Source of the DNA: an uncultured Treponema sp.
GTDB taxonomy: Bacteria > Spirochaetota > Spirochaetia > Treponematales > Treponemataceae
NCBI GenBank assembly: GCA_946538875.1
Contig: CAMNHD010000046.1
Span: forward strand, 1 to 8,840
Reading direction: 5' to 3'
Length of the DNA stretch: 8,840 nucleotides
The notes beneath the pieces are model-generated. The model ran no database searches and was not told the DNA's origin. It worked only from the letters and a program-made list of their open reading frames with translations. Positions 1 to 5,501 of the stretch are shown piece after piece. The translations under genes and the position numbers were made by a program. Position 1 is the stretch's first letter, and every line of letters begins with the position of its first letter.

Positions 1-1
1 G

Positions 2-298
2 CTCTGCCATGTGATTGCAAGCGCCCTGGTGGAAAGTGCCGACGACCCTGCAATCACGGCTTTCGGCGGCGGTAGCTTTGAAGACCTTACCAGAATCGCA
101 ATGATAAACGCACCGCTTTGGACAGAACTCTTTATCTCCAACAAGGAAAAACTGGTGGATCACATCAGCCGTTTTGAAGAGCAGCTGAACCTGTTCAAGA
201 AGTACATCCAGGAGGAAGACTCTGAGCATCTGCGGGAACTTTTGGCTGATACCCGCGAGCGCCGCCTTCAGATGGGAACGGTCCAGTACCATGTCTAG
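2..298 (+). CDS. tyrA: Prephenate dehydrogenase, C-terminal fragment (5' end outside window)
   Basis: This is the C-terminal helical dimerisation domain of an NAD(P)-dependent prephenate dehydrogenase, the enzyme that oxidatively decarboxylates prephenate to 4-hydroxyphenylpyruvate for tyrosine synthesis. The frame is open to the left edge, reading L-C-H-V-I-A-S-A-L-V. The GTG at 11 is therefore an internal valine, not a start. The His sits where the family has its conserved LPH motif. It is followed by the family pattern GGGSFEDLTRIA, then an acidic/aromatic PLWTELFISNKE segment and an amphipathic helix ending in R-E-R-R. All of this matches the end of bacterial TyrA proteins by recall. About 98 residues are visible; the NAD-binding Rossmann half lies upstream. 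The gene stops with TAG 66 bases before asnS. An ACT or chorismate mutase fusion at the unseen N-terminus cannot be excluded. Family assignment is firm; cofactor preference is unknown. Confidence 0.88.
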   Translation, partial: LCHVIASALVESADDPAITAFGGGSFEDLTRIAMINAPLWTELFISNKEKLVDHISRFEEQLNLFKKYIQEEDSEHLRELLADTRERRLQMGTVQYHV

Positions 299-327
299 CC
301 GTCCGCCTAAAGCAAAAAAATCCTTCC

Positions 328-356
328 TTGACTGTATACCTGTAAAAATGTACAAT
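328..356 (+). promoter_or_regulatory. Sigma-70-type promoter for asnS, giving a near-leaderless transcript
   Basis: TTGACT at 328-333 (5 of 6 matches to the -35 consensus) and TACAAT at 351-356 (5 of 6 to the -10) are separated by exactly 17 bases. The expected transcription start is at about 362-365, with purines at 362 and 365. Position 365 is the A of the asnS ATG, so little or no 5' untranslated leader would remain. Seen directly: the two boxes and the spacing. Inferred: that they are used. Confidence 0.68.
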
Positions 357-364
357 GGCGTATT

Positions 365-1825
365 ATGAAACCAACGTTGATTAAAGATTTGCTTACTTCC
401 GAACCGGACGGAAGGGCTGTTACTGTTTGCGGATGGGTGCGCACCAAGCGTGATTCCAAGAACCTTGTGTTTATCCAGGTGAATGACGGAAGCTGCTTTG
501 CTTCGATTCAGCTGACTTTTGACCGCACTAATCCGGGCAAGGCCGACTCTGCCGCCATCGAGGAAGCTCTCAAGGATGCCGGTACAGGCGCATCTGTAAG
601 GGCCGAGGGCGTGCTTATTCCTTCTCCTGCAAGCGGACAGGCTGTAGAAGTCACCCTTCAGAGCCTTGTTGTTCTGGGTAAGTGTCCTGCTGAAGAATAT
701 CCTCTCCAGAAAAAGAATATGTCCATGGAATACCTGCGCGAAAATGCACATCTGCGTGCCAGGACAAACACCTTTGGTGCAGTGTTCCGCATGAGAAGCC
801 AGATGGCTATTGCTCTGCATACATTTTTCCAGGAACGCGGCTTTGTCTACATTTCCGCCCCGGAAATCACCTGTTCCGATGCGGAGGGTGCTGGCGAAAT
901 GTTCCAGGTCACGACTCTTTCGCTTGAAAAGATTGCCGAGCTTGGCGTAAAGGCCGGCGCAAACGGCATGAAGATTGAGGATGCCCACAAGATTGTTGAC
1001 TATTCCAAGGACTTCTTTGGCAAAAAGGCCAACCTTACCGTGAGCGGTCAGCTTGAAGCGGAAACTCTTGCCACTGCCTTGAGCCGCGTCTACACATTCG
1101 GACCTACTTTCCGTGCTGAAAATTCAAACACACCGCGCCACTTGAGCGAGTTCTGGATGTGCGAACCGGAAATGGCTTTCTATGACCTCTTTGACGACAT
1201 GGATCTTGAGGAGGAATTCCTTAAATATTTGCTCAACTGGGCACTTACAAAGTGTTCCGAAGACATGCAGTTCTTTGAAAAGAGAATTCAGCCGGGTGTT
1301 ATTGCACAGCTCCAGCATGTAGTTGACACTCCGTTCAAGAGAATCTCTTACACCGAAGCTGTAGCCGAGCTTGAAAAGTACAATGACAAGTTCGAGTTCC
1401 CGATTACCTGGGGCAAGGAACTTCAGACAGAGCATGAGCGCTACCTTACCGAGCAGATCTTCAAGTCCCCTGTGATGGTCTACAACTATCCAAAGGATGT
1501 AAAGGCCTTCTACATGAAGCAGAACGAGCCTGACGAGCAGGGACGCATCACTGTGCGTGCAGTTGATGTCCTGGTCCCAGGGCTTGGCGAAATCACCGGC
1601 GGTTCCGAGCGTGAGGAAAACTACGAAAAGCTGCTCAAGGTCTGCCAGGAACGCGGAATGGATATGACAAACTATCAGTGGTATCTTGACCTGCGCCGCT
1701 TTGGTACGGTTCCACACTCTGGATTCGGCCTTGGCTTTGCCCGTCTTTTGCGCTACATCACCGGCATGGCCAACATCCGTGATGTCATTCCTTATCCAAG
1801 AGCACCTAAGCTGGCTGACTTCTAG
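365..1825 (+). CDS. asnS: Asparaginyl-tRNA synthetase (class IIb)
   Basis: This cytoplasmic enzyme charges tRNA-Asn with asparagine using ATP. The 486 residues are slightly longer than the usual 430-470. An N-terminal OB-fold anticodon-binding domain covers about residues 1-115 (VTVCGWVRTKRDSKNLVFIQ). The class II catalytic core follows: motif 1 is FFQERGFVYISAPEIT. Motif 2 is FRAENSNTPRHLSEFWMCEP from residue 249, with the ATP-binding FRAE and the AsnRS-type NSNTPRH loop that separates it from AspRS. Motif 3 runs from about 453 (GFGLGFARLLRYITG, then the terminal IPYPR). The stretch around 185-225 matches the insertion typical of AsnRS. The ATG at 365 gives the expected N-terminus (MKPTLIKDLL), but no Shine-Dalgarno sequence precedes it, which fits the promoter abutting the start. 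The next gene begins 24 bases after the stop with no terminator between, so co-transcription is likely. Presence of AsnRS suggests direct Asn charging; an additional GatCAB route cannot be judged here. Confidence 0.97.
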   Translation: MKPTLIKDLLTSEPDGRAVTVCGWVRTKRDSKNLVFIQVNDGSCFASIQLTFDRTNPGKADSAAIEEALKDAGTGASVRAEGVLIPSPASGQAVEVTLQSLVVLGKCPAEEYPLQKKNMSMEYLRENAHLRARTNTFGAVFRMRSQMAIALHTFFQERGFVYISAPEITCSDAEGAGEMFQVTTLSLEKIAELGVKAGANGMKIEDAHKIVDYSKDFFGKKANLTVSGQLEAETLATALSRVYTFGPTFRAENSNTPRHLSEFWMCEPEMAFYDLFDDMDLEEEFLKYLLNWALTKCSEDMQFFEKRIQPGVIAQLQHVVDTPFKRISYTEAVAELEKYNDKFEFPITWGKELQTEHERYLTEQIFKSPVMVYNYPKDVKAFYMKQNEPDEQGRITVRAVDVLVPGLGEITGGSEREENYEKLLKVCQERGMDMTNYQWYLDLRRFGTVPHSGFGLGFARLLRYITGMANIRDVIPYPRAPKLADF

Positions 1826-1849
1826 CTTCTGCAGACCGGTGGCGGCTTG

Positions 1850-3169
1850 ATGAATCATAATTGTTTCAAAAAGAAAAAAAAGCCTCACCGGTTCACGGGG
1901 ACTACTTTCCTGCAGTCCCTGTACCTTACCATTATTTTCTTTATAGACAATGACCTTTTTTCCTACGCATCTTCATGCGCCTTCAGCTTTTTGTTTTCCT
2001 TCATACCGACTGTCATGATGATTCTGGTTGTGCTGATCCGTTTTCTGCATGCCACACCTGACATGTTTGTGGATTTGTTCGGCGAAAACACTCAGCTTAT
2101 GGATTTTATGAACCTGGACGGGGTTGTGCGCACTATACAGGGCATCAAGCAGATAACAAACTTTGAGATTGTCATTGGAATTGCGATTATCTGGATGGCC
2201 AGGCGATTCTTTTCTTCTATAATAGCGGGCGTGAACAAGATTTTCCGCCAGCAGCTTCCGCAGAGACCTCTGCTGACCCAGTTTATCATTCTTGCCTTTG
2301 AAGCGCTCCTTACCATACTGATTTCAGCCGTCATCTTTCTGATTGTAATTTTCAGGACATTCATCCGTCTGCCCTTTTTTGAAGAACTCAAGGCTCAGGT
2401 TCCATGGCTATTCGGCACTTTTACCCGTCAGCTTGTGTACACTACGCCTTACGTGATGATTTTTATAATGGTGACGATTGCCTACAGCATGGGATACCGC
2501 AGGCGGCGGGTGAGGGGCAGTGCCTTCTTCTTTTCCGCACTGAGCACTTTTTCTTTTATGACTCTTCAGAAGCTCATGCATTATTTCATTGACCTGAACA
2601 AATACAATGTGATTTACGGCGTGCTCAGCAATACAATTGTGCTGCTCATGGAAATATTCATGTTCTTTGTGGTTTTTTTGTTCTTTGGCCAGTACTTTTT
2701 TGTATATAAATTCTTTGACATTCTGCTTATTGCGGAGATGTACCTTCTGCCTGATTATGCTGACACAACGGCCTGGGCTACTTTCAAGCGTATGCTGTTC
2801 ATAAAACCGGATGCTCTGATGTACAAGGGAAACAATGTGCTGAACTTTGCGAAGGGGGACTATATCTACAGGCAGGGGGACAAGGGCGACGGCGCCTTTT
2901 ACCTGATACGCGGGACTGTGCAGATTCTGCACCTGAACAGTGTGGCTTACGTGGATCCGGGCAGATTCTTTGGCGAGGAAGCCTGTATGCTTGAGGAGAT
3001 CCATACAGGGGATGCTGTTGCCCAGACTGATGTTCAGCTTGTAAAGATTCCTGACGAGGTTTTCTTTGACCTGCTGGAGTCTAATCCAAAGGTGAGTGCA
3101 AAGGCCCTTACCAGAATAAGCAAGTACTTTGCAAAATTTTATGGACGTAACGACGCTTTTAATGTATAA
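1850..3169 (+). CDS. YihY/BrkB-family membrane protein fused to a cNMP-binding-like domain
   Basis: An inner-membrane protein of 439 residues. A Lys-rich N-terminus (FKKKKKP) precedes about six hydrophobic segments, near residues 41-67, 105-125, 143-170, 198-216, 223-243 and 257-300. This is the pattern of the YihY/BrkB family, once misnamed RNase BN, whose function is not settled. The family-like YNVIYGVLSNTIVLLMEI lies at 252-269. The soluble tail, about 325-425, is a cyclic-nucleotide-binding fold: GDYIYRQGDKGDGAFYLIRG from 336, then FFGEEACMLEE at 373-383 and VQLVKIPDEVFFDLL. In the phosphate-binding cassette the Gly-Glu is kept (375-376), but the Arg that normally contacts the cyclic phosphate falls on His385 in an ungapped alignment, so cAMP/cGMP binding is doubtful. 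A TTG at 1847 is in frame, but the ATG at 1850 is preferred because GGTGG at 1838-1842 lies 7 bases upstream. The gene probably shares the asnS transcript. The role of the fusion is unknown. Confidence 0.85.
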   Translation: MNHNCFKKKKKPHRFTGTTFLQSLYLTIIFFIDNDLFSYASSCAFSFLFSFIPTVMMILVVLIRFLHATPDMFVDLFGENTQLMDFMNLDGVVRTIQGIKQITNFEIVIGIAIIWMARRFFSSIIAGVNKIFRQQLPQRPLLTQFIILAFEALLTILISAVIFLIVIFRTFIRLPFFEELKAQVPWLFGTFTRQLVYTTPYVMIFIMVTIAYSMGYRRRRVRGSAFFFSALSTFSFMTLQKLMHYFIDLNKYNVIYGVLSNTIVLLMEIFMFFVVFLFFGQYFFVYKFFDILLIAEMYLLPDYADTTAWATFKRMLFIKPDALMYKGNNVLNFAKGDYIYRQGDKGDGAFYLIRGTVQILHLNSVAYVDPGRFFGEEACMLEEIHTGDAVAQTDVQLVKIPDEVFFDLLESNPKVSAKALTRISKYFAKFYGRNDAFNV

Positions 3170-3170
3170 T
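3142..3170 (+). promoter_or_regulatory. Candidate sigma-70-type promoter upstream of pyrG
   Basis: A perfect TATAAT at 3165-3170 lies 17 bases after TGGACG at 3142-3147 (4 of 6 to the -35 consensus). It overlaps the last codons and the TAA stop of the preceding gene. Transcription would begin near 3177, giving pyrG a leader of about 180 bases. A second, weaker option (TTGTTG at 3300, TAATAT at 3323, 17 bases apart) is closer to pyrG. I cannot tell which, if either, is used. Confidence 0.4.
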
Positions 3171-3251
3171 GACAAGGCATTTGAAGAACTTTGTTTTCCG
3201 GATGCCTGCGGGTTTAAAGCTCCTTTTATTGTCGGGGTTCTAGACTTGGTG

Positions 3252-3287
3252 TTTTCAAAGTTACCTTGAAAAACTCTTGTTTTTTTT
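3252..3287 (+). terminator. Weak hairpin plus T-tract in the pyrG leader
   Basis: TTTTCAA at 3252-3258 pairs perfectly with TTGAAAA at 3266-3272 around a 7-base loop. A T-rich run at 3278-3287 follows after a short gap. The stem is AT-rich and the gap to the T-tract is about 6 bases, so it would be a poor intrinsic terminator. It could end the asnS-yihY transcript, or attenuate one that starts at the candidate promoter near 3142-3170. Confidence 0.35.
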
Positions 3288-3356
3288 GGTTCCCACCACT
3301 TGTTGAATTGCTTTGTTTTTTTTAATATGAGAATATTTTTGGGAGAATGAATACTG

Positions 3357-4949
3357 ATGACCAAATATGTATTTGTAACTGGCGGTGTAGTTAGCGGACT
3401 CGGTAAGGGAATTGCGGCGGCTTCTTTGGGGCTTATACTCAAGAGCCGCGGACTTAAGGTGGTGAACCAGAAATTCGACCCCTACCTGAACTTTGACCCG
3501 GGAACGATGAATCCCAAGCAGCACGGCGAGGTTTTTGTCACAGACGACGGCGCCGAGACAGATCTTGACCTTGGACACTACGAACGTTTTACAGATACTA
3601 CTCTGTCTCAGAGCAACAACGTCACTTCCGGCCGCGTGTACCAGACAGTCCTGCAGAAGGAACGCGAAGGCTTTTACAAGGGCGGCACTGTCCAGATTAT
3701 ACCGGATGTTACTGATGAAATCCTTGAGCGTATGCTTAAGTCCACAAAGGAGACCAATGCCGACGTCATAATCACCGAAATCGGTGGAACTGCTGGAGAC
3801 ATGGAATCCCTTCCGTTTATAGAGGCCATCCGCCAGATTAAGTATCAGGTTGGCGAAGAAAACTGCTGCTACATACACCTGACTCTGGTGCCGCATATCG
3901 GCAAGTCCCAGGAACTCAAGACAAAGCCGACCCAGCACTCAGTAAAGGAACTTCAGGCTCTTGGTATCCAGCCGAATATCGTCATGCTCCGCACAGAGAT
4001 TCCACTTGACGAGACAACCCGCGAAAAGCTTGCCCAGTTCTGCAACGTGGAAAGCGATGCCGTTATTCAGAACCTGAACGCAAAGTCCATCTACGAAGTT
4101 CCGCTCAATATGGAAAAGGAAGGCCTTGGCAACGTGGTCTGCCGTATCCTGGGCATAGAAAACCGCGTGTCACAGCTTGACGAATGGGCCAAGATGGTGG
4201 ATGTCTTTGAAAACCCCAGACATCACGTAAAGATTGCACTGGTTGGAAAATACACAGAACTGCACGATGCTTACCTCAGCGTTGTGGAAAGCCTGATTCA
4301 CGGCGGTATTGCAAATCAGACAGAAGTTGAGATTGACTGGATTGACTCTGAGGATCTTACCAGCGACCAGGTTACAGAGGCGCGTCTTGGCGGTGCCGAC
4401 GGAATCATAGTCCCGGGCGGATTCGGCAACAGAGGCATAGAAGGCATGATTCTTGCCGCAAAATATGCCCGCACGCACAAGGTTCCGTACTTCGGCATCT
4501 GTCTGGGCATGCAGATTCTTGTGATTGAATATGCTCGCGATGTTCTTGGCTGGGACGACGCAAATTCCTCCGAGATTGACCCCAATACCAAGCATCCTGT
4601 AATTGACCTTATGCCTGACCAGAAAAACAATATTCTTGGTGGAACCCTCCGCCGTGGAAAGTATTCATGCACCGTCAGGGAAGGCACTCTGGCGTACAAG
4701 GCTTACGGCGAGCCGCTTATCTGGGAGCGCCACCGCCACCGCTACGAGTTCAACAATGTCTACCGTCAGCAGCTGGTGGACGGCGGTCTGATAATTTCAG
4801 GCGTCAACCCGGAGCGCGATCTGGTCGAGATTGCAGAGGTCCCTGATCATCCCTGGATGCTTGGCGGTCAGTTCCATCCTGAGTTCAAGAGCCGCCCCAA
4901 CAAGGCAGGTCCGCTCTTCCGCGAATTCATAAAGGCGACAATAAAATAA
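3357..4949 (+). CDS. pyrG: CTP synthase (glutamine-hydrolysing)
   Basis: This enzyme makes CTP from UTP with ATP and glutamine, the last step of de novo pyrimidine nucleotide synthesis; it acts in the cytoplasm as a tetramer. The 530 residues are close to the family's usual 530-550. The N-terminal synthase (amidoligase) domain covers about 1-265. It shows the ATP-binding loop [10 protein letters not shown] (9-18, Lys17), [17 protein letters not shown], the [10 protein letters not shown] segment and the Mg-binding EIGGTAGD beginning at Glu141. The C-terminal class I glutamine amidotransferase domain has the oxyanion-hole segment PGGFGNRG, the nucleophile Cys382 in FGICLGMQ, and His507 and Glu509 in GQFHPEF; the catalytic triad is complete. 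The ATG at 3357 has GGGAGA at 3341-3346, 10 bases upstream. A strong terminator 10 bases after the stop marks the transcript end. No sign of the run of initial G residues used for PyrG attenuation in Gram-positive bacteria was seen. Confidence 0.98.
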   Translation: MTKYVFVTGGVVSGLGKGIAAASLGLILKSRGLKVVNQKFDPYLNFDPGTMNPKQHGEVFVTDDGAETDLDLGHYERFTDTTLSQSNNVTSGRVYQTVLQKEREGFYKGGTVQIIPDVTDEILERMLKSTKETNADVIITEIGGTAGDMESLPFIEAIRQIKYQVGEENCCYIHLTLVPHIGKSQELKTKPTQHSVKELQALGIQPNIVMLRTEIPLDETTREKLAQFCNVESDAVIQNLNAKSIYEVPLNMEKEGLGNVVCRILGIENRVSQLDEWAKMVDVFENPRHHVKIALVGKYTELHDAYLSVVESLIHGGIANQTEVEIDWIDSEDLTSDQVTEARLGGADGIIVPGGFGNRGIEGMILAAKYARTHKVPYFGICLGMQILVIEYARDVLGWDDANSSEIDPNTKHPVIDLMPDQKNNILGGTLRRGKYSCTVREGTLAYKAYGEPLIWERHRHRYEFNNVYRQQLVDGGLIISGVNPERDLVEIAEVPDHPWMLGGQFHPEFKSRPNKAGPLFREFIKATIK

Positions 4950-4959
4950 AAGCTTACGG

Positions 4960-4993
4960 GAACTTCCGGTTTTAGCCGGAGGTTCTTTTTTTT
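4960..4993 (+). terminator. Strong intrinsic terminator after pyrG
   Basis: A 10-base-pair stem pairs 4960-4969 (GAACTTCCGG) with 4976-4985 (CCGGAGGTTC), including one G-T pair, around a 6-base loop. Eight T residues follow immediately at 4986-4993. It begins 10 bases after the pyrG stop codon. This is a canonical Rho-independent terminator and separates pyrG from the sigma-factor gene. Confidence 0.93.
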
Positions 4994-5004
4994 GTTATGA
5001 GTTC

Positions 5005-5056
5005 AAGCCCTGCGGGCTTCACCGCACCCCATTCTCCTAGGGGGGGACACCCCCTA
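5005..5056. repeat. GC-rich double-hairpin intergenic element (possible dispersed repeat)
   Basis: Two hairpins lie in tandem. AAGCCC at 5005-5010 pairs with GGGCTT at 5014-5019 around a 3-base loop. TAGGGGG at 5038-5044 pairs with CCCCCTA at 5050-5056 around a 5-base loop. A further C-run follows at 5059-5063. The segment up to about 5080 is strongly GC-rich, in sharp contrast to the AT-rich DNA after it. Such an isolated palindromic block between genes resembles REP-type repeats, but only one copy is in the window, so repetition is an inference. Confidence 0.45.
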
Positions 5057-5091
5057 AACCCCCGCCTTGCCGTCTGCCAGAAATCGACCGG

Positions 5092-5127
5092 TTTTTTGCA
5101 TGAACTGTCTCTTTCTTTTGCAAAAAA
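5092..5127. repeat. 9-bp inverted repeat in AT-rich spacer
   Basis: TTTTTTGCA at 5092-5100 is the exact reverse complement of TGCAAAAAA at 5119-5127, with an 18-base loop. No T-tract typical of a terminator follows on the plus strand. It may be a protein-binding site or a chance product of AT-rich composition. It marks the start of the AT-rich part of the spacer. Confidence 0.35.
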
Positions 5128-5193
5128 AACTGACTAAAAAAGTATACCATGAACTTGTGTTGTCTAAAAAATAATACAGATGAATAGGCGGGC

Positions 5194-5228
5194 GTCTACT
5201 TTTGAAAAGGCTTTACTGTCTACTTTTG
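5194..5228. repeat. Exact 11-bp direct repeat, 24-bp period
   Basis: GTCTACTTTTG occurs at 5194-5204 and again, without mismatch, at 5218-5228. The 5-base core GTCTA also occurs at 5162-5166 and, on the minus strand, at 5290-5294. The pair lies about 255-290 bases upstream of the expected sigma-54 transcription start, so it could be a regulator-binding site. No regulator can be named from the sequence. Confidence 0.4.
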
Positions 5229-5263
5229 TTTTGTATGCAAAAAATGAATGTATAGAAAAATAC

Positions 5264-5280
5264 ACAGTTTTTATAACTGT
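5264..5280. promoter_or_regulatory. Palindrome ACAGTT-N5-AACTGT, candidate upstream activator site
   Basis: The two 6-base arms are perfectly complementary (5264-5269 and 5275-5280). Two further flanking pairs follow after one mismatch. The centre is about 210 bases upstream of the predicted sigma-54 start, within the range from which enhancer-binding proteins of the NtrC class act by looping. There is no T-run, so it is not a terminator. Assignment as an enhancer site is inference from position and symmetry only. Confidence 0.35.
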
Positions 5281-5456
5281 ATATAAAAATAGACGATTTT
5301 ATCAAAAAAGTGGACAAATTTTTGCAAAAAACTTGTTTTTTTTGAATAGTGTGTTATTGCTGTGTCGTGTGGTTAAAAATTTTATTTGTAGATAATTCAT
5401 AGAAATAACTTAAACGGGTCCATTTTTCCTCCAAATTTTCAGGTTATGCAAAAACT

Positions 5457-5472
5457 TGGCACGGAATTTGCT
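5457..5472 (+). promoter_or_regulatory. Sigma-54 (RpoN) -24/-12 promoter
   Basis: TGGCACG at 5457-5463, four bases (GAAT), then TTGCT at 5468-5472 match the full sigma-54 consensus TGGCACG-N4-TTGCW without a mismatch. The invariant GG (5458-5459) and GC (5470-5471) have the required spacing. The start of transcription is expected about 12 bases after the GC, near 5481-5484. That leaves a leader of about 20 bases that just includes the ribosome-binding site AGAGGAG at 5488-5494. The strand, distance and leader length all fit the downstream sigma-factor gene. Sigma-54 promoters need an AAA+ enhancer-binding activator; none is encoded in the window. Confidence 0.88.
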
Positions 5473-5501
5473 ATTATTTTAGTGCTTAGAGGAGCAAAAC
5501 T

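Larger units (their letters stand above)
4994..5456. other. Long non-coding regulatory spacer between pyrG and the sigma-factor gene
   Basis: I see no convincing gene here. A 71-codon open frame at 5180-5395 lacks a ribosome-binding site and has an AT-driven composition. Beyond the elements listed separately, the region carries many A-tracts and T-tracts and a 12-base palindrome, TTTTTGCAAAAA, at 5319-5330. Near-copies of one sequence occur at 5324-5335 (GCAAAAAACTTG) and 5448-5459 (GCAAAAACTTGG); the second overlaps the -24 box. No convincing sigma-70 promoter, tRNA or known RNA fold was recognised. Confidence 0.6.

Noticed and set aside
11..13. GTG at 11 as the start of a 95-residue protein
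   Set aside because: The frame is open to the left edge and the residues before it (L-C-H) continue the TyrA motif, so the gene is cut by the window rather than starting here.
348..368. Six-codon open frame (MYNGVL) ending across the asnS ATG
   Set aside because: It overlaps the -10 box and would lie upstream of the predicted transcription start. It has no ribosome-binding site.
1124..1888. 254-codon open frame on the minus strand over asnS
   Set aside because: It lies entirely opposite a well-supported asnS and its start, and its residues resemble no family I know. It is a shadow of the real codons.
3162..3269. 35-codon open frame overlapping the end of the YihY gene by 8 bases
   Set aside because: Considered as a small gene or leader peptide. 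It lacks a good ribosome-binding site, and its ATG precedes the likely transcription start, so it is kept only as a remark in the pyrG leader finding.
2408..3442. 344-codon open frame on the minus strand over the YihY gene and pyrG start
   Set aside because: It spans two real genes and their spacer in antisense. Its composition is unlike a protein family, with no domain recognised.
5005..5080. CRISPR repeat or transposon end
   Set aside because: There is a single block of two different hairpins with no spacer periodicity, no transposase and no flanking duplication seen.
5087..5130. Second terminator for pyrG
   Set aside because: The 9-bp inverted repeat has an 18-base loop and is followed by A residues rather than T residues on the plus strand. 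The real terminator is upstream at 4960-4993.
5180..5395. 71-codon open frame in the AT-rich spacer
   Set aside because: There is no ribosome-binding site, composition follows the AT-rich DNA, no domain is visible, and it contains the repeats and palindromes proposed as regulatory sites.
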